A stretch of DNA of 14,346 bases from JBBDIO01 sp040880365 (lineage in GTDB: Bacteria; Chloroflexota; Anaerolineae; Caldilineales; Caldilineaceae): positions 1 to 14,346 of the forward strand of contig JBBDIO010000228.1 of assembly GCA_040880365.1 (NCBI GenBank), in the 5' to 3' direction. Shown piece after piece: positions 1-7,209 of the stretch (position 1 is the stretch's first letter; every line of letters begins with the position of its first letter). The notes under the pieces were generated by a model, which saw only the letters and a list, made by a program, of their open reading frames with translations, was not told the origin of the DNA and searched no databases. The translations under genes and the position numbers were made by a program.

Positions 1-1
1 G

Positions 2-1483
2 TTTGCAGCGGGCTATCAACAGGCGCTGGCCCTGATCGGCACGCTGTTGAATCTTGTGATTGCGGTGTGGATCTTCAGCGCGACGGTAGACGGCACACGC
101 TATGCCCAGCAGGCGGGTCTGTGGCCCGCGCCATTTGGGATTACGTTAATGGTCGATGGTTTGAGCGCGCTGATGTTGCTGGCTTCGGGGGTGCTGGGCT
201 TTGCCGGCGTGCTCTACTCGATGGGTACGCTGGATGCGCGCGCCAGCATGAACTATTATCCCCTGATGTTGTTTTTGCTGATGGGCGTCAATGGCGCATT
301 TCTGGCAGGTGATCTCTTTAATCTGTATGTCTTTTTCGAGGTCATGCTCATGTCCAGCTTTGCCCTGCTCACGCTGGGTGGGCAGATCGGTCAGATCAAC
401 GGTGGGATTCGCTACGTCCTATTGAATCTGCTGGCGTCGAGCTTTTTCCTGATGGCGATTGCCGTCATCTATGGGTCTGTGGGAACCTTGAATATGGCCC
501 AGTTGGCCCAGCGTATGGACTCCGTGCCACCCTCGGTGCAGCTGTTGGCGGGGGGGCTGTTATTTATCGCCTTTGGCACAAAGGCCGGTATCTTCCCCCT
601 TTATTTCTGGCTGCCGAGCAGTTATCACACGCCCCATCCGGCGATTACCGCCTTGTTTGGGGGGATGTTGACCAAAGTGGGCATCTATAGTCTCTATCGG
701 GTGTTTCCTCTGGTCTTTGCGATTCAGATTGCCGAGTGGCAGACGGCAATTTTGATCCTGGCAGGTCTGACGATGGTGGTGGGCGGCTTTGGCGCAATGG
801 CGGTTAATACCATGCGCCGGGTATTGAGCTATCACGTCATCAGCCAGGTGGGGTATATGATTATGGGATTGGGGTTGGCAGCGGGCAGCGATCTCACGCT
901 GGCAACATTTGGCCTGGCGGCAGGGATCATCTATGCGCTGCAACATATGCTTGTCAAGACGGCGCTCATGATGGCGGGTGGCGCGGCGGAAATGGACGCC
1001 GCGAGCGGCAGCCTGTTGAGCAGCCAAATGGCGGGGTTGAGCGGGCGCAGACCGGTGTTGGCGGTGCTCTTTTTTGTGGCAGCGATGTCGCTGGCCGGTA
1101 TTCCCCCTTCCAGCGCCTTTCTCAGCAAGCTGGGTCTGTTGCAAGGTGCGGTGATGGGGGGACATTGGACAATGGCGGCCGTGGCCATGTTCACGGCTCT
1201 GATTACTCTGATGAGTATGGTGCGTCTCTGGCAGCACGCTTTCTGGGGCAAGCCTTCGGAGGTAGTCAACCGGGTTTCGCCGTTGCAGGATCTGGCCAAG
1301 AGTCGCTTCATCTATGCACCCATTGCCTTGCTGCTGGTGATTAGCCTGAGCATGGGCATTTTTGGGGGGTCCGTATTTAATTGGACGCAGCGCGCGGCAA
1401 CACATGCGCTGGATCGCGCCGGCTATATCGAGACCGTTGCGCCTATGGATGAGATTCCATTTGCAGGAGCGTATGGTGAATAA
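2..1483 (+). CDS. mrpD: Na+/H+ antiporter subunit MrpD (5' partial)
   Basis: Membrane subunit of the multi-subunit Mrp cation/proton antiporter, related to complex I NuoL/M/N (Proton_antipo_M family). The reading frame is open from base 2 with no stop, so the gene starts left of the window. The TTG at 47 is only an internal leucine codon. The sequence is almost wholly hydrophobic segments. It shows NLYVFFEVMLMSS, with the TM5 glutamate of the family, and FGTKAGIFPLYFWLP, with the TM7 lysine; both are needed for proton coupling in studied MrpD/NuoM proteins. Placing these against Bacillus MrpD (E137, K219) suggests about 25 N-terminal residues are missing. It overlaps mrpE by 11 bp, a sign of translational coupling. 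MrpD versus MrpA is decided by the absence of the long MrpA C-terminal part and by the following E-F-G order. Confidence 0.93.
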   Translation, partial: FAAGYQQALALIGTLLNLVIAVWIFSATVDGTRYAQQAGLWPAPFGITLMVDGLSALMLLASGVLGFAGVLYSMGTLDARASMNYYPLMLFLLMGVNGAFLAGDLFNLYVFFEVMLMSSFALLTLGGQIGQINGGIRYVLLNLLASSFFLMAIAVIYGSVGTLNMAQLAQRMDSVPPSVQLLAGGLLFIAFGTKAGIFPLYFWLPSSYHTPHPAITALFGGMLTKVGIYSLYRVFPLVFAIQIAEWQTAILILAGLTMVVGGFGAMAVNTMRRVLSYHVISQVGYMIMGLGLAAGSDLTLATFGLAAGIIYALQHMLVKTALMMAGGAAEMDAASGSLLSSQMAGLSGRRPVLAVLFFVAAMSLAGIPPSSAFLSKLGLLQGAVMGGHWTMAAVAMFTALITLMSMVRLWQHAFWGKPSEVVNRVSPLQDLAKSRFIYAPIALLLVISLSMGIFGGSVFNWTQRAATHALDRAGYIETVAPMDEIPFAGAYGE

Positions 1484-1985
1484 CGAATCTTCGTTCAACG
1501 CCAATCGACTATTAATGCTGATTTTTGCCCATGTTGCCATTACTTTTATATTGCCCCGCACATGGACCATTTTCGGGAATGGCATCGATACTACGATTAG
1601 TTTTGTGGTGGGCATCTTTATCGTGAGTCTGTGGGACATCAGCTATCTGCGGCGGGTTTTCTGGATGGTGGTCTATGCCGCCTATCTGAGCTGGCAGATT
1701 GTGGTAGCAAACTTTGAACTCGCCTGGCTGATTCTGCAACCGCGCCCGCGTCTCAACCCCGGGATTGTTGCCGTGCCGCTCACGGTGGACTCGGGTCTGG
1801 AGATTACTACGCTGGCGTCGTCAATTTCACTGACGCCGGGTACGTTGAGTATCGACTTGGGCGAAAATGAGGCGGGAGAACGTGTGCTGTACGTGCACGT
1901 ATTGACGATGGATGATGCCGAGACTTTTCGCGCCGAGATCAAAAACGGGTTTGAACGTCTGATTTTACGAGTGACACGAGATTGA
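1473..1985 (+). CDS. mrpE: Na+/H+ antiporter subunit MrpE
   Basis: Small membrane subunit of the Mrp antiporter (MNHE family), 170 residues, the usual size. Two or three hydrophobic segments fill the first half (IFAHVAITFILP, FVVGIFIVSLW, and a segment around VVYAAYLSWQIVV). The second half carries the family signature LNPGIVAVPLTV and SLTPGTLSIDL, followed by VLYVHVL. The start is the ATG at 1473, inside the end of mrpD, behind AGGAG at 1465-1469. The spacing is short (3 nt), so the GTG one codon later is an alternative. A longer open frame begins upstream but would only read through mrpD in another frame. Only 7 bp separate it from mrpF, so the genes are co-transcribed. Confidence 0.93.
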   Translation: MVNNESSFNANRLLMLIFAHVAITFILPRTWTIFGNGIDTTISFVVGIFIVSLWDISYLRRVFWMVVYAAYLSWQIVVANFELAWLILQPRPRLNPGIVAVPLTVDSGLEITTLASSISLTPGTLSIDLGENEAGERVLYVHVLTMDDAETFRAEIKNGFERLILRVTRD

Positions 1986-1992
1986 AAGCCTA

Positions 1993-2397
1993 ATGGGTAC
2001 ACAAGAGACTTATCTGTTTGATATCGCGCTGGATGTGCTGATTGGCGTGATTACACTGTCGCTGCTGCTCTGTTTTGTGCGGCTCTATCGCGGACCCAAT
2101 GTGCCCAACCGCACCGCGGCGTTTGATGCGATTGCCCTGCACAGTGTTGCCATCATTGTGCTGTTTGCCATGCGCAGCAGCTCGACTTCCTTATTGGATG
2201 TGGCAATTGTGACAGCGGTGCTGGGCTTTTTGGGCACAACCATGATGGCGCAATATTTGGAGCGCGCGGCGGGGCGAGGATGGCTGGCTAGTGATGGCGC
2301 GCCTCGACAATCGACCTCGGCACGTGTGGCTGCCGAAGTGGCCGAACAGGACGAAGAGGATTCTAATCGCGTCTTGCCCGCCAAGCGTGACGTCTGA
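1993..2397 (+). CDS. mrpF: Na+/H+ antiporter subunit MrpF, extended C-terminus
   Basis: Small three-helix subunit of the Mrp antiporter. The core covers residues 1-91, with the family signature LYRGPNVPNR followed by AFDAIA (the conserved aspartate of the family is D45) and a last helix rich in V, L and G. MrpF proteins are normally about 90 residues. This one has 134, because a hydrophilic tail of about 43 residues, rich in A, E, D, R and S and containing EQDEEDS, follows the last helix. The tail has no recognisable domain and probably lies in the cytoplasm. The gene sits 7 bp after mrpE and 68 bp before mrpG. No strong ribosome binding site is visible, which fits coupling to mrpE translation. 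Confidence 0.92.
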   Translation: MGTQETYLFDIALDVLIGVITLSLLLCFVRLYRGPNVPNRTAAFDAIALHSVAIIVLFAMRSSSTSLLDVAIVTAVLGFLGTTMMAQYLERAAGRGWLASDGAPRQSTSARVAAEVAEQDEEDSNRVLPAKRDV

Positions 2398-2425
2398 AGC
2401 AGTGAACAGCGAAGCAGTGATTCCA
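2396..2425 (+). repeat. 15-bp tandem duplication after mrpF
   Basis: Two adjacent 15-bp units, gaagcagtgaacagc and gaagcagtgattcca, share their first 10 bases exactly. The first unit begins inside the mrpF stop codon (TGA at 2395-2397). It looks like a slippage-type duplication in the short mrpF-mrpG spacer. One of several such junction repeats in this window. Confidence 0.7.
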
Positions 2426-2465
2426 GATCGGCAATCCGTGTGCCGGTTGGTGCAGGAGATAGATC

Positions 2466-2834
2466 ATGACTGTATTTGAAATGATTATCATCGGGTTAGC
2501 CACAGTCGGCACCTTTTTTATGGTAGTGAGCGCAGTGGGCATTGTGCGTTTGCCCGATGTTTATACACGTATGCATGCGGCAGGCAAGGCGACTACGCTG
2601 GGCATTAGCTCACTGCTTTTGGCGGCGGCGGTCTATTTCGGGCAGGATGAATTCTGGCGTATGATCCTGCTCATTCTGCTCTTTTTGGTGACGGCGCCCA
2701 TTGCGGCGACCAGTATGGCGCGCGCGGCCTATCGCACCGACCCCGAGCGCGGCAAGACGCTCAATTATGATGAGATGGCACGGGCCGAACCGCCCGCAGG
2801 TACGATTCCTGAAGAGGCCGATCTTTATCCCTAG
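2466..2834 (+). CDS. mrpG: Na+/H+ antiporter subunit MrpG
   Basis: Last subunit of the Mrp antiporter (PhaG/MnhG/YufB family), 122 residues, typical length. It has three hydrophobic segments: residues about 5-27, 45-60 and 66-86. The signature GIVRLPDVYTRMHAAGKATT at residues 25-44 is diagnostic for the family. The C-terminal 30 or so residues are hydrophilic. The ATG at 2466 is preceded by AGGAG at 2454-2458 with 7-nt spacing. It follows mrpF by 68 bp and closes the D-E-F-G series, as in most mrp/mnh operons. The next gene is unrelated and begins 79 bp downstream, after a tandem repeat. Confidence 0.94.
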   Translation: MTVFEMIIIGLATVGTFFMVVSAVGIVRLPDVYTRMHAAGKATTLGISSLLLAAAVYFGQDEFWRMILLILLFLVTAPIAATSMARAAYRTDPERGKTLNYDEMARAEPPAGTIPEEADLYP

Positions 2835-2840
2835 ACGTTG

Positions 2841-2892
2841 ACACCGGACCTTCACACCGGACCTTCACACCGGACGCTTACACCAGCATTCT
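2841..2892 (+). repeat. 13-bp tandem repeat after mrpG, about four units
   Basis: Units 1 and 2 (acaccggaccttc) are identical. Unit 3 (acaccggacgctt) has three changes. Unit 4 (acaccagcattct) keeps mainly the acacc start. The array fills most of the mrpG-patB spacer and lies just upstream of the patB ribosome binding site. No hairpin plus T-run is seen, so it is not an obvious terminator. Confidence 0.85.
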
Positions 2893-2913
2893 AGCAAGTA
2901 GGAACTATACCAG

Positions 2914-4101
2914 ATGGCTTTTGATTTTGACACAGTGGTGGAACGGCGCGGCACCGATAGCGCCAAGTGGAATCGTTTTGGCGATGATGTGCTGCCCATG
3001 TGGGTTGCCGATATGGATTTTCCGTCGCCGCCCGCGGTGATTGCCGCGCTGCACAAGCGTATCGAACATGGATTCTTTGGGTATAGTTTTGGGTCGGCCC
3101 AACTTTCGGATGTCATCTGCGAACGGTTGGCGCGCGAGCAACAGTGGGAAGTGACGCCCGATGACCTGGTCTATCTGCCGGGGCTGGTATGCGGATTGAA
3201 TATTGTGACGCGCGCAGTGGGCGAGCCGGGCGACGGCGTATTGGTGAACACCCCGGTCTATCCGCCCTTCCTTTCTGCCCCCACCAACCAGGGACGTACA
3301 ATCCAGACTGCGGATATGGCGCTGACGCGGCAGCCCCGGCCACAGGGCGCGGGCGAGATTCTCTATTATACGCCCGACCTGGATGCGTTGCAGGCCGCGG
3401 TGACGGATGAAACACGCTTGTTCATTCTCTGCAATCCGCATAACCCGGTGGGGCGCGAATTTACGCGCGACGAACTGACCCAACTGGGTGAATTTTGTGT
3501 ACGCAACAATCTGACGATTTGTTCCGATGAGATTCACGCCGATTTGCTGTTGGGCGACACACACCATACCTCTATCGCAGGGCTGGATTCTGAACTTGCA
3601 GACCAAACGATTACCTTGCTCGCACCGAGCAAGACCTTTAATCTGCCGGGGCTGGGGCTGAGTGTGGCGGTCATCCAGAATGAGGCGTTGCGCACCCGGT
3701 TTCGCAGTGTGATGGCGGGCATTGTGCCCCATCCCAACATTCTGGGCTATACCGCAGCGTTGACGGCCTATACCGAATGCGACGAGTGGTTGACCGAGCT
3801 GCGTGCCTATCTGACCGCCAATCGTGACTACATGGTGGATTTTGTCACGGCCCATTTCCCGCACATTCCGCTGACTGTGCCCGAGGCAACCTATCTGGGC
3901 TGGCTGGATTTGCGCGGGGCGCAGCTGGGCGATAACCCGGCAGACGCGCTGCTGGAGACGGCAAAGGTCGCGGTGGGCAACGGTGCAGATTTCGGCGCGG
4001 CGGGCCAGGGCTTTGTGCGCATCAATTTTGGCTGTCCGCGCGCGCTGTTGCAGGAAGGGCTGGAGCGGATTGGGCAGGGGCTACGCAAGGCAGTTGCCTA
4101 A
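2914..4101 (+). CDS. patB: PLP-dependent C-S lyase/aminotransferase, MalY/PatB family
   Basis: Cytoplasmic fold-type I PLP enzyme of 395 residues, full length for the MalY/PatB group. Characterised members cleave cystathionine or cysteine (C-S beta-lyase) and some also transaminate. N-terminal signature MWVADMDFPSPPAV at about 29-42, then EHGFFGY at 51-57, NTPVYPPF at 112-119 and CNPHNPVGR at 173-181. The cofactor-binding aspartate is D205 in SDEIHAD, and the Schiff-base lysine is K240 in APSKTFNLPGLG. The C-terminal VRINFGCPR at about 368-376 supplies the substrate-carboxylate arginine. The ATG at 2914 follows AGGA at 2900-2903. It may be read through from mrpG, though the link to cation transport is not obvious. 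Family is certain; whether the true activity is cystathionine beta-lyase or an aminotransferase cannot be told from sequence. Confidence 0.9.
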   Translation: MAFDFDTVVERRGTDSAKWNRFGDDVLPMWVADMDFPSPPAVIAALHKRIEHGFFGYSFGSAQLSDVICERLAREQQWEVTPDDLVYLPGLVCGLNIVTRAVGEPGDGVLVNTPVYPPFLSAPTNQGRTIQTADMALTRQPRPQGAGEILYYTPDLDALQAAVTDETRLFILCNPHNPVGREFTRDELTQLGEFCVRNNLTICSDEIHADLLLGDTHHTSIAGLDSELADQTITLLAPSKTFNLPGLGLSVAVIQNEALRTRFRSVMAGIVPHPNILGYTAALTAYTECDEWLTELRAYLTANRDYMVDFVTAHFPHIPLTVPEATYLGWLDLRGAQLGDNPADALLETAKVAVGNGADFGAAGQGFVRINFGCPRALLQEGLERIGQGLRKAVA

Positions 4102-4118
4102 TGACAGTTGCCTGATGG
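4091..4118 (+). repeat. 14-bp tandem duplication spanning the patB stop
   Basis: Units cagttgcctaatga (4091-4104) and cagttgcctgatgg (4105-4118) match at 12 of 14 positions. The first unit contains the patB stop codon TAA at 4099-4101; the second runs into the ribosome binding site of the next gene (GGAAGAAG, 4117-4124). The duplication therefore created most of the spacer between the two genes. Confidence 0.75.
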
Positions 4119-4130
4119 AAGAAGATTTTT

Positions 4131-4556
4131 ATGAGTGAACTCACGGTTTACAAGTCAATCGAAATCGACGCGCCGGCTGCAAGAGTTTGGGAAGTGCTGA
4201 CCAACCCCGTCCTTAGTTGCCAGTGGATTGAGCAATTCTGGCCGGGATTCGGCGCGCTCGAATCCGATTGGCAGACGGGCAGCGTCATGCGCTGGAAGAC
4301 CGCCGATGGCGAGATCGATTTGGAAAGCCAGATTCTTGCCATTCAGACGGCAAGGTTGCTCCGATATAGCTTTACCATGCCCGAAGACATTGTCACACTG
4401 GCGCTCGAGGAGCGCGACGGACAGACAGTGTTGTCGGTGACACACGGCGATTTTTCCAAGAAGCCCGATGCCGAGGAGTGTTATGCGGGCGCGCTCGCGG
4501 GTTGGGCGATGAACCTGCCCAATATCAAAGGACTTGCAGAGAACAAGTCGGGATAA
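4131..4556 (+). CDS. SRPBCC/AHSA1-type START-like protein
   Basis: Small cytoplasmic protein of 141 residues with the hydrophobic-cavity SRPBCC (Bet v 1-like) fold, AHSA1-like branch. The start shows the usual pattern: a beta strand (VYKSIEIDAPAARVWEVLTN), then a short helix pair with QWIEQFWPG, then the alternating strand GSVMRWKTADGEIDLESQIL. It ends in a long helix, GALAGWAMNLPNIKGLAE. Such proteins bind lipids, polyketides or other hydrophobic ligands; the ligand here is unknown. The start has a good GGAAGAAG site with 6-nt spacing. It lies 29 bp after the PatB-type gene on the same strand, so probable co-transcription. It converges with the MFS gene, 51 bp away. Exact function unassigned. 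Confidence 0.8.
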   Translation: MSELTVYKSIEIDAPAARVWEVLTNPVLSCQWIEQFWPGFGALESDWQTGSVMRWKTADGEIDLESQILAIQTARLLRYSFTMPEDIVTLALEERDGQTVLSVTHGDFSKKPDAEECYAGALAGWAMNLPNIKGLAENKSG

Positions 4557-4607
4557 GCCGGTTATCTGGAAGGCCAGGTGCAGGCACATAGCCTGATTGC
4601 GCTGCGC

Positions 4608-5852
4608 TTAGTCGCCGGGCGCGCCCGAAGGTGAAGACGCCCGCGGGCGTCCGCGTTGACGTCCCGCATCATTGGCTTTTGACGCGACATGAATGCTTAG
4701 CAGCACGATGAGCAGATAGACCACGCCCGCCGCGGCAAAAACCCCGCGCAGGCCGAGCCAGAGCGCGACGCCGGCGGCGATCATGGGCGCGATGCCCCGC
4801 GCCGCGGCGTTGACGCTGTTATCCAGTCCGTAGATTGCCCCCTGGTTGCCCGCAGGCGCCCACAGGTTCATGAGCGCGGCAATGGCGGGGATAATGCCGC
4901 CCACGGCAAAGCCCGAAAGCAGTTGCAATAGCCCCAATTGCCAGACCGAAGTGACAAACGGTTGCGGCAGATAGAGGAGCACCGCAGCACCCGCCGAGAA
5001 CATGAGGATGCGCGTGTGGCCTACTCTGTCGCCCATGCGCCCCAGATAGACGGAACTGATTGCGCCCGAAAGCGACGCCGCGCCGATGATTAGCCCGGTG
5101 CGGGTTGCCGCGCCCGCTTCGCTGCCCACCAGTTGCACCACAAAGAGCGAGAGCAAGGGGAAAATCATGGTATGGCCCAGACTGCGCAAAAAGTTGAGTT
5201 CGTAAAGTCCACTCATGCCGGGGGCGGTGAGCAGGCGGCGAAATTCGCTGGCTGTACTTTTTGAACGGTCGCGCGCAACCGGCGTGAAATCTTCCTGGAC
5301 CCACACCAGCACCGCCACCCCTGCTAATGCCAGCAAGACCCCAGTGATCCAGAAACTCTCGCGAAAGCCAAACGTATCGCCGATTACACCGCCGATGACC
5401 GGGCCGACCGCGACGCCCGCGGCGCGTCCCATGCTCAACAGGCCCAGGGCCTCGCCCGATTTTTCGCGGGGGGCCGTGGCGGCGACCAGCGCGCTGGCAG
5501 CAGAAACCACACCCGTGACGCCGCCCTGGATCACGCGCAGCGCGACCAGTTGTTCGGCATTCTGGACAAAGCCCATGAGTACGACCAGAACGGCGCCGCC
5601 CAACGTGGCACGCACCAGCATGAGTTTGCGTCCATGCCGGTCGGAATAGACGCCCCACAGCGGCGAAGCCAGCATCATGGTCAACGCCTGGGACGAGAAA
5701 ACCATGCCCGACCAGAATTCAATCGAGCCGCCGGTGGCGACACCAATTTCTTTGACATAGAGGGAGAGAAACGGAAAAACCAGACTGAAACCGGCAACGG
5801 AAAGCAACTGCACCACAAACAGAACATAGAGGTTACGACGCCAGGCGGGCAC
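4608..5852 (-). CDS. MFS transporter, DHA1 drug-efflux type
   Basis: Twelve-helix major facilitator of about 414 residues in the inner membrane. It probably exports small molecules or drugs by proton antiport; it resembles MdtG/TetA-like DHA1 proteins. Motif A is SPLWGVYSDRHGRKLML near residues 63-80, in the loop between helices 2 and 3. A motif-C-like, glycine-rich stretch, GRAAGVAVGPVIGGVIGD, lies around residues 142-159 in helix 5. A second motif-A copy, YLGRMGDRVGHTR, follows in the C-terminal half. The start is chosen as the GTG at 5852 because GGAG (complement at 5860-5863) lies 7 nt before it; a GTG two codons further upstream (5858) is also open but would be only 1 nt from that site. 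It lies 39 bp downstream of the CPBP gene on the same strand, so likely one operon. Substrate unknown. Confidence 0.88.
   Translation of the reverse strand: MPAWRRNLYVLFVVQLLSVAGFSLVFPFLSLYVKEIGVATGGSIEFWSGMVFSSQALTMMLASPLWGVYSDRHGRKLMLVRATLGGAVLVVLMGFVQNAEQLVALRVIQGGVTGVVSAASALVAATAPREKSGEALGLLSMGRAAGVAVGPVIGGVIGDTFGFRESFWITGVLLALAGVAVLVWVQEDFTPVARDRSKSTASEFRRLLTAPGMSGLYELNFLRSLGHTMIFPLLSLFVVQLVGSEAGAATRTGLIIGAASLSGAISSVYLGRMGDRVGHTRILMFSAGAAVLLYLPQPFVTSVWQLGLLQLLSGFAVGGIIPAIAALMNLWAPAGNQGAIYGLDNSVNAAARGIAPMIAAGVALWLGLRGVFAAAGVVYLLIVLLSIHVASKANDAGRQRGRPRASSPSGAPGD
4616..4651. repeat. Two perfect GC palindromes near the convergent gene ends
   Basis: CGGGCGCGCCCG (4616-4627) and GACGCCCGCGGGCGTC (4636-4651) are both perfect inverted repeats, 8 bp apart. 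They lie inside the last 15 codons of the MFS gene, close to where it meets the SRPBCC gene. There is no T-run, so a rho-independent terminator is not supported. They may simply be GC-rich tail coding (RGRPRASSPSGAPGD) or act as an RNA structure. Confidence 0.6.
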
Positions 5853-5891
5853 TGGCACACTCCAATCCAGGCACAGACGCCAAGGTCTGGG

Positions 5892-6965
5892 CTAGAAATC
5901 GAGAAACGAAATGCTCAGAGCGGTCAGGATGCCCAGCGTCATGTTGTAGACGGCGTGGATAATCATGGCCGTAGACGTGTTATAGCGAATACGCGACCAG
6001 CCCAGGACCAGCCCCAGCACAAATACGATGAGCGTGGAGACGGATATACCATAGTTGCTGTGGACCAGGGCAAAGATGATTGAGGTGAAGATGAGACCAA
6101 ACCGGGGTTGGAGTGCGCCGCGGAAGAGCAACTCTTCGCCCAGCGCGGCAGAGAGGCCAATGGTCAGAATTCCGATAAGCGGTGATTCGAACAGGGGGCC
6201 AATCATTTGCTCGGTGAGCCGTTCCACATCGGGATCGACCCCAACACCCAGAAGCGATGCCACATAGGATGCGCCCAGCATAAGCGGAACCATGAGCACG
6301 CCCAGCCCCACGCCAATTAATGCTTGGGAGAGGGTGGGAACGGTGAAACTGAGGCGCGCGACACTCTCGCGCCAGCTGCGGCGCGCCAGCCAGCCTACGC
6401 CTATGAAGGAGAGCAGTGCCATGAGGATTTGCTGGCCCCACAATCCCAGTGCCGTGCTTTCGGAACTGGTCGCGGCTGCGCCATCTTCCATGAGCGCGGC
6501 CAGATTGCCCAGCCCAATGCCCAGTGTGATCATAAGATTGATGAGGACGAGCATGACAAATGTGAGGGCGACGGTGTGGGCGGGATTATCGGGATCGATG
6601 GGGATGGCCCGTGCCAGCAGCAGGCGAATGGGCCGTAGCAATAGCAGCAATCCCCCCAGCCCCGGCAACCAGAGACCCAGCGCGAGCAGCGGCAGGGAAT
6701 CGAGCGAGAATCCCAAATCGGTGGGCATGTCGGGAATGCCCGCGCCCGGCGTATTGAGACCGGGCGCGATGAAGTAGCCAATGGCTTGCAGGGCCAGGCC
6801 AATCAACAGCACGCCGGCGAAACCCAGGCTCAGGAGCAAATAGGTGAAGATGATGCCTGCCTGATACGGTTCTTCCTGCCGGCGGCGCTGTTCGGTCATG
6901 TTGGCAATATACATGACTGTGAACAGGGGTAGAAACATGGCCAGCATTGAAGCAAGAGTTGACAT
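5892..6965 (-). CDS. CPBP family intramembrane glutamic endopeptidase
   Basis: Integral membrane protein of 357 residues with about eight hydrophobic segments. The CPBP (CAAX protease and bacteriocin-processing, ABI/Rce1-like) domain is in the C-terminal third. All conserved motifs are present: motif 1 EELLFR at 277-282, motif 2 FALVH with H302, and motif 3 HAVYN with H337 and N341. The enzyme should therefore be active as an intramembrane peptidase. Bacterial members act in bacteriocin maturation or self-immunity, or in envelope protein processing; the substrate here is unknown. The ATG at 6965 has an excellent AGGAGG site (complement at 6970-6975). The N-terminal half adds extra membrane segments with no identified domain. 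It precedes the MFS gene in a probable operon and is divergent from ppk. Confidence 0.88.
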   Translation of the reverse strand: MSTLASMLAMFLPLFTVMYIANMTEQRRRQEEPYQAGIIFTYLLLSLGFAGVLLIGLALQAIGYFIAPGLNTPGAGIPDMPTDLGFSLDSLPLLALGLWLPGLGGLLLLLRPIRLLLARAIPIDPDNPAHTVALTFVMLVLINLMITLGIGLGNLAALMEDGAAATSSESTALGLWGQQILMALLSFIGVGWLARRSWRESVARLSFTVPTLSQALIGVGLGVLMVPLMLGASYVASLLGVGVDPDVERLTEQMIGPLFESPLIGILTIGLSAALGEELLFRGALQPRFGLIFTSIIFALVHSNYGISVSTLIVFVLGLVLGWSRIRYNTSTAMIIHAVYNMTLGILTALSISFLDF

Positions 6966-6991
6966 ATGTCCTCCTTATAAGAACGCAGGTA

Positions 6992-7020
6992 AGTGTAGCG
7001 CGTGGTCTGGCGCACCGCAA
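6992..7020 (-). promoter_or_regulatory. Weak candidate promoter for the CPBP-MFS operon
   Basis: On the minus strand, TTGCGG (complement of 7015-7020) and TACACT (complement of 6992-6997) are separated by 17 bp and sit upstream of the strong CPBP ribosome binding site. The -35 match to the sigma70 consensus is poor (3 of 6), the -10 moderate (4 of 6). Offered only as the best candidate seen. Confidence 0.22.
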
Positions 7021-7110
7021 AAAGACGCGCCAATTGCAGACAATATGGAAACGATTTGAGAGTCGTGTGCCCCAATTTGTTGTGCGGGCAGTGGGCTGTG
7101 GGAAATTGAT

Positions 7111-7139
7111 TCGACAAACCGAAGCCGAACCCATAGAAT
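7111..7139 (+). promoter_or_regulatory. Candidate sigma70-type promoter for ppk
   Basis: TCGACA (7111-7116) and TAGAAT (7134-7139) each match the sigma70 hexamer consensus at 5 of 6 positions and are separated by exactly 17 bp. Transcription would start near 7146, giving a leader of roughly 55 nt before the ppk ATG. It lies in the 237-bp divergent region between the CPBP gene and ppk. No PHO-box-like repeat was recognised nearby. Confidence 0.45.
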
Positions 7140-7179
7140 AAAGGCAGACGATCCGGCACTTCGGACACTTTATGAACTG

Positions 7180-7209
7180 AGCAGACTATCACCAAGCAAA
7201 CTATGGCAG
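7180..7209 (+). repeat. Degenerate 15-bp direct repeat at the ppk start
   Basis: agcagactatcacca (7180-7194) and agcaaactatggcag (7195-7209) match at 10 of 15 positions, 9 of the first 10. The second unit contains the ppk start codon. It is weaker than the other junction duplications and could be chance. Confidence 0.4.

Noticed and set aside
47..312. TTG start for MrpD at 47, and an 81-residue ORF at 67-312
   Set aside because: The mrpD frame is open to base 2 and the family needs more N-terminal sequence, so 47 is not a start. The ORF at 67-312 is an out-of-frame shadow with no membrane character.
560..1639. 359-residue minus-strand ORF over mrpD/mrpE
   Set aside because: Rich in H, Q and R as expected for the antisense of a hydrophobic membrane gene; no domain, and mrpD/mrpE on the plus strand are certain.
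2905..3864. 319-residue minus-strand ORF over the PatB gene
   Set aside because: Antisense shadow of a clearly conserved PLP enzyme.
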